Shown: positions 1 to 9,229, numbered from the stretch's first letter. The stretch is 64,000 bases of DNA from JANYCO01 sp035535995 (GCA_035535995.1 DATLOZ010000008.1:62001-126000), one strand, 5' to 3'. Notes: generated by a model from the sequence alone, not told the origin. Numbers and translations: made by a program.

Positions 1-635
1 TTAGGTTCGTCTTTCACAGAGCGAACGCTAAAGGAAGTACCCAGCACCGTGGTCACGGAACGTATGCCGTATACTTCAAATTTTTTGCCCTCCGATTTTC
101 TTACTTCAAAAAACGCCTGTCCTTCCAAATAGACTTTTCTTTCTTTCGAATTAAAATCCGTGAAATAAGTCAGGTGACTGTTTTTGTTAAGCAAGACTCT
201 ACTGCTATCGGGCAGATAGATTTCTTGTTTGTTGTCGAGGGTCGCAAAATTCACTGCTTCCGGCGCGTTGAATAAGGTGATTCTTATCAGTGCAAACAAA
301 CCAACTATTACCAGAATAGCAGCAGCTATTTTGAGTGTGGTAAACCTGCTGTTGAGCGGAATTTCTTTTCCTTCTGATGATATACCGGCATTAATCGTTC
401 TGGCCTTCAAACTTGTCCACGCTGCCTTCGTATCAAAATCAGGAAATTCGTTCTTTTCAACAGCAGTTTTTTCCCAACCCGATGTCATACCTTCATAAAA
501 CGCACGATTCTCCCCGCTCCTGTTGACCCATTCAAGGAGCTTGGTTTTTTCTGCCTCTGAAAGCTCGCCGCTGAGCTCTTTGGCGATCAGCTCAGAGTAG
601 AAATCTTCGTCCGTTTTAGTTAGTTTTTCTGCCAT
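1..635 (-). CDS. FecR-family anti-sigma factor, 3' end beyond window
   Basis: The frame opens at an ATG (633-635) and stays open to base 1, giving 211 residues without a stop, so the C-terminus lies outside the window. An acidic cytoplasmic N-terminal segment (about residues 1-85) is followed by one hydrophobic span near residues 112-130 and then a periplasmic FecR domain beginning at about residue 140, with segments such as EIYLPDSSRVLLN, VYLEGQAFFEV and TVLGTSFSV that are typical of the family. FecR proteins sit in the inner membrane and hold an ECF sigma factor until a TonB-dependent receptor signals. The ECF gene lies directly upstream on the same strand, which is the standard Bacteroidota order. 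The receptor genes expected next would lie left of the window; the substrate cannot be inferred. Confidence 0.9.
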   Translation of the reverse strand, partial: MAEKLTKTDEDFYSELIAKELSGELSEAEKTKLLEWVNRSGENRAFYEGMTSGWEKTAVEKNEFPDFDTKAAWTSLKARTINAGISSEGKEIPLNSRFTTLKIAAAILVIVGLFALIRITLFNAPEAVNFATLDNKQEIYLPDSSRVLLNKNSHLTYFTDFNSKERKVYLEGQAFFEVRKSEGKKFEVYGIRSVTTVLGTSFSVRSVKDEP

Positions 636-712
636 TCTGATACTAAGACAATATTTGAGGTGGTTACCCCTATGCGATCTTTAACTTTTTTACCTTTTTA
701 TAATCTATTGAC

Positions 713-792
713 TTTTAAGTTATGAATGTTGAATTATGAGTTATGAATGAAATATTTGATAATTCAACATTCATAACTCATAATTCATAACT
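713..792. repeat. Inverted heptamer array, TTATGAR type
   Basis: Between fecR and the ECF sigma gene. Tandem 7-bp units (TTATGAA, TGTTGAA, TTATGAG, TTATGAA) run from 718 to about 748 and return in inverted form. The 19-bp stretch 731-749 is perfectly complementary to 769-787, with a 19-base loop. The right arm supplies the last codons and the stop of the ECF gene (785-787). It could fold into a long hairpin in the ECF-fecR transcript. Confidence 0.85.
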
Positions 793-1330
793 TCATTAAC
801 TTTTCCCTAAAAATCCTGAGCGCCTTTCCCATCTGGTTTTCTACTGTTTTTACCGATATTCCCAGTGTTTCAGCGATCTCTTTATAGCTGAGGTTTTCGT
901 AGCGGCTCAGGATAAATACTTCGCGACAGGCTTCGGGCAAAATAGAAAGCGTAGCGTTGATCCTGAATTCCAATTCTTCTCCGTGGATCTTTTGTTCTGT
1001 ATTGAAATAATGGTCGGGCAGGTTTGAAGCGCCGTCTTCCAGAGAAAGTTTAGGATAGCGCTTGTTCTTTTCTAAATGATTGTACGAAGCGTTGATCGCG
1101 GCACGATAGAGATAGGATTTCAGGGAAGTTTCTATTTTTAATTCATTTCGTTTTTCCCAAAGTTTTACAAAAACCTCCTGTACGGTATCTTCTGTGAGCG
1201 CTTTGTCTTGCAGGATACGGAAGACCATTTTGCACAAAGGGGTATACCATTTCCTGAAAAGCTCTTCGTAAGAACTTTCATTCAGCAGTGTTTGCGAATC
1301 GGTGTTTAGTATTTTTTTGAAAAACGACAT
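785..1330 (-). CDS. ECF-type RNA polymerase sigma factor
   Basis: A 181-residue sigma-70 family ECF factor. Region 2 includes FRKWYTPLCKMVFRIL and EDTVQEVFVKLWEKR, and region 4 ends with the helix-turn-helix LSYKEIAETLGISVKTVENQ. It would direct polymerase to a small regulon, typically a TonB receptor/SusCD locus in this phylum, under control of the FecR protein encoded directly downstream. I chose the ATG at 1330 (MSFFKKIL) because the family starts shortly before region 2. An in-frame ATG at 1372 would add 14 residues with no family support. The last codons and stop lie inside an inverted heptamer repeat. Confidence 0.93.
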   Translation of the reverse strand: MSFFKKILNTDSQTLLNESSYEELFRKWYTPLCKMVFRILQDKALTEDTVQEVFVKLWEKRNELKIETSLKSYLYRAAINASYNHLEKNKRYPKLSLEDGASNLPDHYFNTEQKIHGEELEFRINATLSILPEACREVFILSRYENLSYKEIAETLGISVKTVENQMGKALRIFREKLMKL

Positions 1331-1440
1331 GTACCCTTTCTCGGGACAAATTAAATAAAAATAATCTGACAATAACTATTTTTCAGTTCTATAATCTATA
1401 TAGACTTTTGTTTTTCAATATAATAGAAAAGGGGGATTTT

Positions 1441-1466
1441 GAATTATGAGTTATGAATTATGAATA
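1441..1466. repeat. Short TTATGAR heptamer run
   Basis: Three consecutive 7-bp units (TTATGAG, TTATGAA, TTATGAA) after a partial GAA, in the gap between the PAP2 gene's 3' end (1495) and the ECF gene's 5' end. Only one arm is present. It matches the arms of the inverted arrays at 713-792, 35146-35220 and 51227-51321. Confidence 0.75.
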
Positions 1467-1494
1467 ATTTCTCTCCTGTGCCAGCTTTTATATA

Positions 1495-2163
1495 TTACAA
1501 GAAAAAACCGCTTACGCCGCTTACGGCAAGTCCCAGCATTACTCCTGCCAATATTTGTGCAGGCGTATGCGCATTGAGATAGAGTCGCGCACTTAATAGT
1601 AATCCGGCGAATACGATCATTCCTGTGATCGGATAAAATAAAAATGAATCCGGTATTTTATTATTGATCGCACCAAGCAACCCAATCATTCCACTGATAC
1701 CTACTGCGTGTACGCTGATCTTCCAATAATTACTAATGACAGCGGTGAACAAAATGCAAACAGTTACGCAAGTCATTACTACCAGGATCACATCGTTGAG
1801 CTGTGGCACCTGGCGTACAAAATAAATGAGGATCGAATAAAACATTCCGATGATGAGAAATGGGAAAACTCTTTCCTTTCCGGTCTCCATAAAAAAATTC
1901 TGCACCGACCAGCGCGCATTGCGGATCATGATATAAAGTATCAATAACAGGAACGGAAGAAAAAACGTAGACAGAAAGATCAGACTGATCAGAAATCTTC
2001 TTCCTTCCAATGTGTTGAGTGGCGCTAAGGCAAGCGGAGCGAAATAACCGATCAGCAAAAAGATATAGGTTGGAAATAATAAAGGATGAAACAAAGCGGA
2101 AATACCGTGCGAGAGCCCTCTCCATAAAATCACTCGCTGTTTTAATTCTGAATATTTTTTCAC
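1495..2163 (-). CDS. PAP2-superfamily membrane phosphatase
   Basis: A 222-residue integral membrane protein with about six hydrophobic spans. It keeps the PAP2 signature motifs 2 and 3 in reduced form: KISVHAVG near residues 148-155 and SARLYLNAHTPAQILAG near residues 191-207, with the invariant Arg and His. Motif 1 (KxxxxxxRP) is only weakly represented around KERVFPF. Members of this superfamily dephosphorylate lipid phosphates such as phosphatidic acid or undecaprenyl pyrophosphate at the membrane. The substrate here is not determined. It lies 10 bases downstream of rpoN on the same strand, so the two are probably co-transcribed. Confidence 0.75.
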   Translation of the reverse strand: MKKYSELKQRVILWRGLSHGISALFHPLLFPTYIFLLIGYFAPLALAPLNTLEGRRFLISLIFLSTFFLPFLLLILYIMIRNARWSVQNFFMETGKERVFPFLIIGMFYSILIYFVRQVPQLNDVILVVMTCVTVCILFTAVISNYWKISVHAVGISGMIGLLGAINNKIPDSFLFYPITGMIVFAGLLLSARLYLNAHTPAQILAGVMLGLAVSGVSGFFL

Positions 2164-2173
2164 GCTAAAAAAA

Positions 2174-3706
2174 CTATAACTCTTTTCTTAATCTTGCCAC
2201 CGGAATATTTAATTGCTCACGGTATTTTGCCACTGTTCTTCTGGCAATATTGTATCCTTTCTTATTCAGCATTTCTTCCAGCTTCTCATCGGAGAGCGGG
2301 CGTTTTTTATCTTCGGCCTCGATGATCTCTTTGAGAATATGTTTTACCTCACGGCTACTAACATCTTCTCCAGAATCGGTCGCTATTCCTTCAGAGAAGA
2401 AATATTTAAGCGGATAAATTCCGAAATCTGTCTGTACTGATTTACTATTCGCCACACGCGATACGGTAGAAATATCCATGTTGATCTCACTCGCAATATC
2501 TTTCAAGATCATCGGGCGAAGTTTGCTTTCGTCGCCTTCGAGGAAAAATTCGTATTGATATTTAACGATCGCTTCCATCGTGATCAGCAAAGTGTTTTGT
2601 CTTTGCTTGATGGCATCGATAAACCATTTTGCCGCGTCGAGCTTTTGTTTTACAAAGGCTACGGCCTCTTTCATCTTTTTATCTTTGCCTGTAGACTTGT
2701 CGTAAGTATCAAACATTTCTTTGTACGAACGGCTAATCTTCAATTCCGGCGCGTTGCGCGAATTAAGTGTAAGCTCAATCTTTCCATTATTGTTGGATAA
2801 AAGAAAATCCGGGATAATGTATTGCGATTTTACATCGTTACCCTCTCCTCCGCCTGGCTTAGGGTTAAGCTTGGTAATAATCCCTACGGCTTCTTTTAAT
2901 TCTTCGTCGGAGATATTTAATTTCTTTTGGATCTTGTCGTAATGTTTTTTTGTAAACTCTTCAAAACAATCGTTTACAATTCTATCCGCGATCAGCACTT
3001 CAGGATCTAAAATATCTTTTCGTTCGATCTGGAGCGAAAGACATTCTTGCAAGCTGCGTGCACCGATGCCTGCGGGATCAAAGCTTTGGATCTTGAAGAG
3101 AATACTTTCTACTTCGTCTACAGAAGTTTCTATGTTTTGAGAAAATGCCAGATCATTCACTATAAGTTCCAACTCGCGGCGGATATAGCCGTCTTCATCA
3201 ATACTTCCGATCAATTGTTTAGCAATCTGATCCTGGCGTTCGTCGAGTTTTAAAAATCCTAATTGATTGATCAAAGAATCCTGCAAGGTGCTTTCGGTGG
3301 CCATGGGCGTTTCGCGTTCTTCCTCGTCTTTTACAGGGCCATCGCCCTGCATTTTATAACCGGAAATATCATCGTCGCCAACATACTCGTCCACATTCAG
3401 ATTATCGCCAAATTCTTCGGCTACATATTCCTCTGCTGTTCCCTCGTCTTCGTAGTCGTCATCGTTTTTGTCCAGGTCATCTTTGTCTTCATTTTCCTCG
3501 TCAAACGGGTCGTCCAGTTCTCCGTCTACGTTCAGATCTTCTTTATCTTCCTCCTCTTTTCCTTCTTCTAGGGCAGGGTTAATTTCCAGTTCTTCTTCTA
3601 TACGGGAGTCCAGCTCGGCAGTAGGAATCTGCAGCAACTTGATAAATTGTATCTGTTGCGGCGACAGCTTCTGCGTCATGATCTGATTTAAACCCAGTTT
3701 CTGCAT
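2174..3706 (-). CDS. rpoN: RNA polymerase sigma-54 factor
   Basis: A 510-residue RpoN. The glutamine-rich activator-contact region I is at residues 1-50 (QKLSPQQIQFIKLLQIPT). It is followed by an unusually long, very acidic linker of runs of D and E to about residue 135, then the core-binding domain, a helix-turn-helix around DISTVSRVANSKS, and the RpoN box ARRTVAKYRE at about 488-497. It replaces sigma-70 at -24/-12 promoters and needs AAA+ enhancer-binding proteins; none is encoded in this window. The acidic linker is typical of Bacteroidota RpoN. Start ATG 3706 is fixed by the conserved MQKLGLNQ beginning. Confidence 0.97.
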   Translation of the reverse strand: MQKLGLNQIMTQKLSPQQIQFIKLLQIPTAELDSRIEEELEINPALEEGKEEEDKEDLNVDGELDDPFDEENEDKDDLDKNDDDYEDEGTAEEYVAEEFGDNLNVDEYVGDDDISGYKMQGDGPVKDEEERETPMATESTLQDSLINQLGFLKLDERQDQIAKQLIGSIDEDGYIRRELELIVNDLAFSQNIETSVDEVESILFKIQSFDPAGIGARSLQECLSLQIERKDILDPEVLIADRIVNDCFEEFTKKHYDKIQKKLNISDEELKEAVGIITKLNPKPGGGEGNDVKSQYIIPDFLLSNNNGKIELTLNSRNAPELKISRSYKEMFDTYDKSTGKDKKMKEAVAFVKQKLDAAKWFIDAIKQRQNTLLITMEAIVKYQYEFFLEGDESKLRPMILKDIASEINMDISTVSRVANSKSVQTDFGIYPLKYFFSEGIATDSGEDVSSREVKHILKEIIEAEDKKRPLSDEKLEEMLNKKGYNIARRTVAKYREQLNIPVARLRKEL

Positions 3707-3826
3707 ATAGATTTACTTAATAGTCAGCCTTATACCTCAATTGTAATAAAATATAAGGCTTAATTTACATTTTTTATGCCAGAAAAGTCTATTCGGTGGA
3801 TATTTTTAGGTTCGCGAAAGAAAATA

Positions 3827-3834
3827 TACCTTTG
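3827..3834 (+). promoter_or_regulatory. -7 promoter element upstream of asnS
   Basis: TACCTTTG matches the Bacteroidota -7 consensus TAnnTTTG exactly. The -33 partner is weak (TTTTTAGG around 3802-3809). It would start transcription near 3840, about 155 bases before asnS, placing the heptamer array 3883-3943 in the 5' leader. Confidence 0.4.
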
Positions 3835-3882
3835 GTGTTTCTAACTACGCTGGTTGTAACGAAGACGAGCTTCGAATAATTT

Positions 3883-3943
3883 GGATGCCGGATACCGGAT
3901 GCCAGATACCGGATAAATTTTTACGACAATATTATCTGGCATC
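3883..3943. repeat. Inverted heptamer array, GGATRCC type
   Basis: Five contiguous 7-bp units: GGATGCC, GGATACC, GGATGCC, AGATACC, GGATAAA (3883-3917). A partial inverted copy follows, ATCTGGCATC at 3934-3943, complementary to 3898-3907. It lies between the divergent rpoN and asnS. Related arrays are at 27374, 44544, 46293, 61106 and 62451. Confidence 0.85.
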
Positions 3944-3996
3944 TTCTGATATGCAGCTCCATTCTACAATCAACACGAATAACATTATTATTAAAA

Positions 3997-5436
3997 ATGA
4001 AACGAATTAAAATCAAAGAGCTGCTGGAAAGCAAACCTGTAGGACAAGAAGTATTGGTAAAAGGATGGGTGAGAACAGCCCGTGACAATAAGAATGTTAT
4101 TTTTATAAATCTCAACGACGGTTCCACGATCAATAACGTACAGATCGTAGCAGAGCCGGAGAATATCAGCAAAGACATTTTAAGTTTGATCAAAACAGGC
4201 GCTTGTCTTGGCGCGGTAGGTACAGTAGTAGAATCAGTAGGTTCGGGACAAAGTGTAGAGCTGAAATTAAAATCACTCGAAATATACGGCCCTGCTGATC
4301 CGGAGCAATATCCGCTTCAGCCGAAAGAGCATAGCCTGGAATTCCTGCGCGAGATCGCGCACTTAAGAATGCGTACCAGCACATTCAGCGCAGTGATGCG
4401 TATTCGCCACGCGATGGCTTTTGCAGTGCACAAGTTTTTCAACGACCGCGGATTCTTTTATCTGCATACTCCTATCATCACCGGCTCAGACGCTGAAGGT
4501 GCGGGCGCGATGTTTAAAGTAACAACCTTCGATCTGAAAAATACACCACGCACTCCGGAAGGTAATATTGATTTCAGCGAAGATTTCTTCGGGAAAGAAA
4601 CTAACCTTACTGTATCGGGCCAGCTGGAAGGCGAACTAGGCGCAATGGCGCTTGGACAAATCTATACCTTCGGTCCTACGTTTCGTGCGGAGAACTCCAA
4701 TACTACACGCCACCTCGCAGAGTTTTGGATGATCGAGCCAGAAGTTGCTTTCAACGAACTGGAAGACAACATGGATCTTGCAGAAGATTTTCTAAAGTAT
4801 TTAATTCAATATGCATTAGACAACTGCAAAGATGATCTTGATTTTCTGAACAAACGTTTTGTAAAAGAAAACGAAAAGAAAAAACAGGAAGAGCGCGATG
4901 AGATGAATTTGTTGGAGAAATTACAATTTGTAGCAACCAACAAATTTGAAAGATTGCCATACACTGAAGCAATCAAAGTATTGCTGGATTCTAATTACTA
5001 TAAGAAAAAGAAATTCAAATACCCTGTGGAATGGGGCGTAGATCTTCAGTCGGAGCACGAGCGTTTCCTGGTAGAAAAGCATTTTAAAAAACCGGTGATC
5101 CTTACCGATTATCCTACCGGTATCAAAGCTTTCTACATGAAACAAAGCGAAGACGGCAAAACCGTTCGTGCGATGGATGTATTGTTCCCTGGCATCGGAG
5201 AGATCATCGGCGGTTCGCAGCGGGAAGACGATCTTGAAAAATTGATGAGACGTGCTTCCGAAGTAGGAATTCATGAAAAAGATATTTGGTGGTACCTGGA
5301 AACAAGGAAATATGGCAACGCGCCACACGCCGGATTTGGCCTGGGCTTCGAGCGATTGATCCTGTTTGTGACCGGTATGGGAAATATTCGCGATGTGATC
5401 CCGTTTCCTAGAGCTCCTAAGACTGCGGAGTTTTAA
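3997..5436 (+). CDS. asnS: Asparaginyl-tRNA synthetase
   Basis: A 479-residue class IIb aminoacyl-tRNA synthetase that charges tRNA-Asn. An N-terminal OB-fold anticodon-binding domain (about residues 10-105, VLVKGWVRTARDNKNVIFI) is followed by the class II catalytic core. Motif 2 is seen in TFRAENSNTTRHLAEFWMIEPE (read in pieces near residues 228-250) and motif 3 in GFGLGFERLILFVTGM near residues 446-461. Length and C-terminal IPFPRAPKTAEF are typical of AsnRS rather than AspRS. It stands alone with its own terminator. Confidence 0.98.
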   Translation: MKRIKIKELLESKPVGQEVLVKGWVRTARDNKNVIFINLNDGSTINNVQIVAEPENISKDILSLIKTGACLGAVGTVVESVGSGQSVELKLKSLEIYGPADPEQYPLQPKEHSLEFLREIAHLRMRTSTFSAVMRIRHAMAFAVHKFFNDRGFFYLHTPIITGSDAEGAGAMFKVTTFDLKNTPRTPEGNIDFSEDFFGKETNLTVSGQLEGELGAMALGQIYTFGPTFRAENSNTTRHLAEFWMIEPEVAFNELEDNMDLAEDFLKYLIQYALDNCKDDLDFLNKRFVKENEKKKQEERDEMNLLEKLQFVATNKFERLPYTEAIKVLLDSNYYKKKKFKYPVEWGVDLQSEHERFLVEKHFKKPVILTDYPTGIKAFYMKQSEDGKTVRAMDVLFPGIGEIIGGSQREDDLEKLMRRASEVGIHEKDIWWYLETRKYGNAPHAGFGLGFERLILFVTGMGNIRDVIPFPRAPKTAEF

Positions 5437-5470
5437 GCAAACTATTATTGGCAATTTCAATGAAACTAAA

Positions 5471-5507
5471 AAGCGTGTAGATATTTAAAGTCTACACGCT
5501 TTTTTTA
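5471..5507 (+). terminator. Intrinsic terminator of asnS
   Basis: The arms AAGCGTGTAGA and TCTACACGCTT (5471-5481 and 5491-5501) form an 11-bp stem followed by a run of T. It lies 35 bases after the asnS stop. Confidence 0.9.
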
Positions 5508-5534
5508 ATTATTTATATCTGGCCTTAAATAATA

Positions 5535-6392
5535 TCAACTAAAGATCTCTTTCCTGTCTTTCAAAAAATAAAGATTAGTAAGAATACTTCCGTGAAAAAA
5601 ATATTTTTTAGAAACTAAAAACCTGTAAACCTCATGTGAAGCGGGATCCGAAGGATCAAAGTCATCCGCTTCTACTACGATTAGTTTAGGAGAATATTTT
5701 TCAAGATCTATTGATTGCAATATATTCAGATCATTTCCTTCCGCATCAATTGAAAGTAAATCAAACACTTCAGGAGCTTTGGCTTGCTCAAGAATTTTGG
5801 TAAGCGAAATGGCTTTCATTTTTTTCCTCGCCACGATCTTATGTCCCTGCTCCTGTGCGTGGCGGATATGTTCCGGATCGGCGGAGGAAAGTGTATTATT
5901 ATCCAGCGCTACATAATCAATTTCTTTTTCTTCATTGGATACAAAAGCACAAACGGTTTGATCGTGCGGGCGGATACGTTTGTGTTTGCGGATCAATTGT
6001 TCGTTCGGATCGATGCAGATTCCCCGCCAGCCGCGGCGGTAGAGCAAAAAGGTGTTGGAAAGAAACCTTGGGTCATTGCAACCTACGTCTACGTAAAATC
6101 CATTTTCTGTAATGATCGGCTTGAGCAAAGATTCTATAAGCCGGTCTTCCGCTTTGTATCCGTAGCTGATGCGGATGCTTCTTCCGAGAAATAATCTTAA
6201 CAAACCATGCAAAAAATATTTAACCGCAAGAAAAAAAGAAAGAGGATTTCTCCAGGTGAAAAATTGCGGAAAGCTCATCGCACACTCACGGATCGCTAAG
6301 CCCGCAATTGTAAAGCGCGCGCGACTGTATGCGCTCTTATACAGATAAGGCGAAAGGATCTTTTGTGCCTGCTTTTTCAATTTTCCACTCAT
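5535..6392 (-). CDS. FkbM-family SAM-dependent methyltransferase
   Basis: A 285-residue protein with the FkbM domain from about residue 95 to 265. The SAM-binding motif I is GFYVDVGCNDP. It is followed by GWRGICIDPNEQL, the family-typical FDLLSIDAEGNDLNIL and a closing KLIVVEADD segment. FkbM enzymes O-methylate hydroxyl groups of polyketides, glycolipids or polysaccharides. The substrate cannot be named, and no glycan gene cluster surrounds it. The N-terminal 90 residues are basic with a short hydrophobic stretch. Probably transcribed with, and downstream of, fabI, from which it is separated by a repeat region. Confidence 0.85.
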   Translation of the reverse strand: MSGKLKKQAQKILSPYLYKSAYSRARFTIAGLAIRECAMSFPQFFTWRNPLSFFLAVKYFLHGLLRLFLGRSIRISYGYKAEDRLIESLLKPIITENGFYVDVGCNDPRFLSNTFLLYRRGWRGICIDPNEQLIRKHKRIRPHDQTVCAFVSNEEKEIDYVALDNNTLSSADPEHIRHAQEQGHKIVARKKMKAISLTKILEQAKAPEVFDLLSIDAEGNDLNILQSIDLEKYSPKLIVVEADDFDPSDPASHEVYRFLVSKKYFFHGSILTNLYFLKDRKEIFS

Positions 6393-6393
6393 G

Positions 6394-6521
6394 TTTGAGT
6401 TTAAAGTTAAAGGTTGAAAATTTAAAGTATAAACACTTCAAACCTTCAACCTTTATCTATTTTAATTTGAAATATAAATCTTGAGTTAAGAAACTTCAAC
6501 CTTTATATTCAACATTTAACC
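6394..6521. repeat. Degenerate heptamer array with inverted repeats
   Basis: The 128-base gap between fabI and the FkbM gene is built of degenerate 7-bp units around TTAAAGG and TTGAAAA, with inverted counterparts (CCTTCAA, ACCTTTA). A perfect pair AAAGGTTGAA (6409-6418) and TTCAACCTTT (6445-6454) can form a hairpin; a further TTCAACCTTT follows near 6490. No gene is seen. Confidence 0.65.
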
Positions 6522-7331
6522 TTATTTAAACTTTGCCAATACATCTTCTGTCATTCCGGTAGTAGAGAAACCACCATCGTGCATCAGGTTTTGCATCGTT
6601 ACTTTCTTCGTCAGATCGGAGAACATAGCGATGCAATAGTTTGCGCATTCTTCCGCGTCTGCGTTTCCGAGTGGAGACATTTTATCGGCAAATTCCATAA
6701 AGCCACCGAACCCTGCAATTCCTTTACCGGCAGTAGTAGCCGTAGGTGATTGGGAAATCGTGTTCACACGTACTTTTTTCAATTTACCATAACGGTATCC
6801 GTAGCTTCTGGCAATAGATTCCAGTGCCGCTTTGGCTTGCGCCATATCAGAATAGTCGGGAAGTGTTCTTTGTGCTGCGATATAAGTAAGCGCCAGGATG
6901 GAGCCCCATTCGTTCATCGCATCTTTTTTCTCTGCTACCTGCATTACTTTGTGGAAAGAGAGCGCAGAGATATCCAGGGTTTTCAGAAACCATTCGTAGT
7001 TAAGATCGCCGTATTCTTTATTTTTTCTCACGTTAGGGCTCATGCCTATAGAGTGTAGAATAAAATCGATCTTACCGCCCAGAATTTCCATGGATTTGGT
7101 GATCAGGTTTTCCAGATCTTCCAAAGAAGTAGCATCGGCCGGGATGATTTGAGAATTGGTTTGTTCCGCCAATTTGTTGATCTCTCCCATACGCATCGCA
7201 ATTGGTGCATTGGTCAGTACAAACTGAGCACCTTCTTCATGTGCCTTCAACGCTACTTTCCAGGCGATGGAGTTTTCATCCAATGCTCCGAAAATGATTC
7301 CTTTTTTACCTTTTAATAAGTTATAAGCCAT
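6522..7331 (-). CDS. fabI: Enoyl-[acyl-carrier-protein] reductase (NADH)
   Basis: A 269-residue short-chain dehydrogenase fold that reduces trans-2-enoyl-ACP in the last step of each fatty-acid elongation cycle. The glycine-rich cofactor site is the FabI variant GALDENSIAW (residues 15-24). The catalytic residues are Tyr150 and Tyr160 with Lys167 in YSDMAQAK, equivalent to E. coli Tyr146/Tyr156/Lys163. Length and the C-terminal GFSTTGM agree with FabI. It is the classic target of triclosan-type inhibitors. The strong family match makes this call firm. Confidence 0.97.
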   Translation of the reverse strand: MAYNLLKGKKGIIFGALDENSIAWKVALKAHEEGAQFVLTNAPIAMRMGEINKLAEQTNSQIIPADATSLEDLENLITKSMEILGGKIDFILHSIGMSPNVRKNKEYGDLNYEWFLKTLDISALSFHKVMQVAEKKDAMNEWGSILALTYIAAQRTLPDYSDMAQAKAALESIARSYGYRYGKLKKVRVNTISQSPTATTAGKGIAGFGGFMEFADKMSPLGNADAEECANYCIAMFSDLTKKVTMQNLMHDGGFSTTGMTEDVLAKFK

Positions 7332-7448
7332 TTTTAAAACTTGTTAGTGTTAGATACAATACGTAAAGTTACGATTATTCGGAATAGTACAAAATTCAAA
7401 TTTTAATAGTCGTGATTGGCACTAAGGGTTCGGACTCGTGTGCCACTG

Positions 7449-9104
7449 CTATACCGATAGCAACTCTTTCGCGCTCTGGATAGCCGTTTCGCTCGGTTTG
7501 CTTCCTCCGATCATTTGGGCAATTTCTTTTACACGTTCCTCTTCTGAGAGCAATTTCATTTTGCTGATTGTCTTATCGGAAGAATTATCCTTGTAAACAT
7601 AATAATGCGCCTTGCCCTGCGCTGCGATCTGCGGCAGGTGGCTGATACTGATCACCTGGTGACTGGCAGCCATTTGTTTCATCATCTTTCCTACCTTGAT
7701 CGCTACTTCGCCGGAAATACCTGTATCGATCTCATCGAAAATAATGGTAGGAAGAGCAGTCTTATCTGCAATAATGTATTTGATGCAAAGCATGAGTCTT
7801 GAAAATTCACCGCCGGATGCGGCAGTTTTCAATTCCTGCGGGGCAATACCTTTGTTGGCGCTGAACAACAATGCTACCTGGTCAATTCCCAAATTTCCTG
7901 GCTCTGTTTCCTTGATGTCTACAGCAATGGAAGCATTAGGCATTCCTACTTCTTTTAGCAAAGTCTCCAGCTCTTTCTTGATCGGCGCTGCAGCTTTTTG
8001 CCTTGCTTCGCTGAGTTTTTTTCCTTTAGCGTAAAGTTCTTTGTAAGTAGCTTCCATTTTCTTTTTGAGCGTAGCAATATGCTCGTCCAGGTTGAGTGTA
8101 TAAGCCATCTTCTGCTCCAGCTCCTGCTGAAGTAGAAGCAACTCTCCTACTGTTTGTACCTGGTGCTTTTTCTGCAAGGTATAAAGCAGGCTCAAGCGCT
8201 CCTGCGCAGCCTCGATGGATCGGGGATCGTGCTCTACTTGTTCGTTTTCATTTTCAAGTTCAGCAGCCACATCTTTCAATTCGATCAGCACCGATTGAAT
8301 GCGATCGCGGAGCTGTGTATAGGTGGAAGAAAGATTGCTGATCTGATCGAGTTGTTTGCGCACATCTTGCAGTTGCGTAATCAGATCCTGTTCGCCGCTG
8401 CCCGACAAGGCTGTCTGAGCCGCGTCCAGCCTGGATTTTATATACTCGGCATTTTCAAGCACTTTGAGCGCTTCTTCTTTTTTCTCCTGCTCGCCTTCCT
8501 CGAGTGAAGCTTCTTTAAGTTCGTGCAGAAGATAGCTGTTATAGTCAAGTTGTTTTTTCTCTTCCGCCGCGCGACTGGTGATGTCTTCGTATTCAGCCTG
8601 GATATTTTTGTATGTTTTAAAAAGCTCTTTGTATTCGCCGAGCAAATTTTTATTCCCTGCGAAAGCATCTAAGATAGAAAGCTGGAATTGTGTATTTCCC
8701 AACAGCAGCGTTTCGTGCTGTGAATGAATGTCTACCAGCGAGCTACCCCATTTTTTCAATACATCGAGGTTTACAGGTGTATCGTTGATAAAAGCGCGGG
8801 ATTTTCCATTGGCGCTGATCTCGCGGCGGATGATGCATTCTTCCTCGTAGTCGATGTCGGCTTCTTCGAAAAATGATTTGAGATCGTAGCCCGCAATGTT
8901 GAAGGTACCTTCGATGATACATTTTTCGTTTTCGTCGAATAATACTTTGGTATCCGCACGGTTGCCCAGCATAAGCCCAATGGCGCCGAGCATAATGGAT
9001 TTACCTGCGCCAGTCTCTCCGGTGATAATGTTCAGTTCACGGGCAGGAGCTATTTCCAGATGCCTGATCAAGGCATAATTTTTAATGATAAGATGTGATA
9101 GCAT
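7449..9104 (-). CDS. recN: DNA repair protein RecN
   Basis: A 551-residue SMC-like ATPase that acts in double-strand-break repair. Walker A GETGAGKS is at residues 29-36, long coiled-coil arms occupy roughly 160-370, and the ABC signature SGGEFSRL is at 430-437 followed by Walker B IIFDEIDTG at about 454-462. Length is normal for RecN. It is flanked by fabI downstream and a Nudix gene upstream on the same strand. A -7-like element (9186-9193) suggests its own promoter. Confidence 0.97.
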   Translation of the reverse strand: MLSHLIIKNYALIRHLEIAPARELNIITGETGAGKSIMLGAIGLMLGNRADTKVLFDENEKCIIEGTFNIAGYDLKSFFEEADIDYEEECIIRREISANGKSRAFINDTPVNLDVLKKWGSSLVDIHSQHETLLLGNTQFQLSILDAFAGNKNLLGEYKELFKTYKNIQAEYEDITSRAAEEKKQLDYNSYLLHELKEASLEEGEQEKKEEALKVLENAEYIKSRLDAAQTALSGSGEQDLITQLQDVRKQLDQISNLSSTYTQLRDRIQSVLIELKDVAAELENENEQVEHDPRSIEAAQERLSLLYTLQKKHQVQTVGELLLLQQELEQKMAYTLNLDEHIATLKKKMEATYKELYAKGKKLSEARQKAAAPIKKELETLLKEVGMPNASIAVDIKETEPGNLGIDQVALLFSANKGIAPQELKTAASGGEFSRLMLCIKYIIADKTALPTIIFDEIDTGISGEVAIKVGKMMKQMAASHQVISISHLPQIAAQGKAHYYVYKDNSSDKTISKMKLLSEEERVKEIAQMIGGSKPSETAIQSAKELLSV

Positions 9105-9185
9105 ACTAGTAGTTCGCTTCGAATTACAAATTAGTTTTTTTTCGGGTATTATTCACTAAAAAAAATCAGGTCTAAAAAATTTTGT

Positions 9186-9193
9186 CAAAGTTA
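9186..9193 (-). promoter_or_regulatory. -7 promoter element upstream of recN
   Basis: CAAAGTTA on the plus strand reads TAACTTTG on the minus strand, a perfect TAnnTTTG. No clear -33 TTTG is seen at the right distance. It lies about 80 bases before the recN start. Confidence 0.35.
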
Positions 9194-9229
9194 TGATGTT
9201 TTACGACTTATCGACATTAGTATGAAAGA

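Noticed and set aside
2213..3686. Several frames opposite rpoN
   Set aside because: They mirror the acidic low-complexity coding strand of rpoN (runs of F, V, S) and have no independent support.
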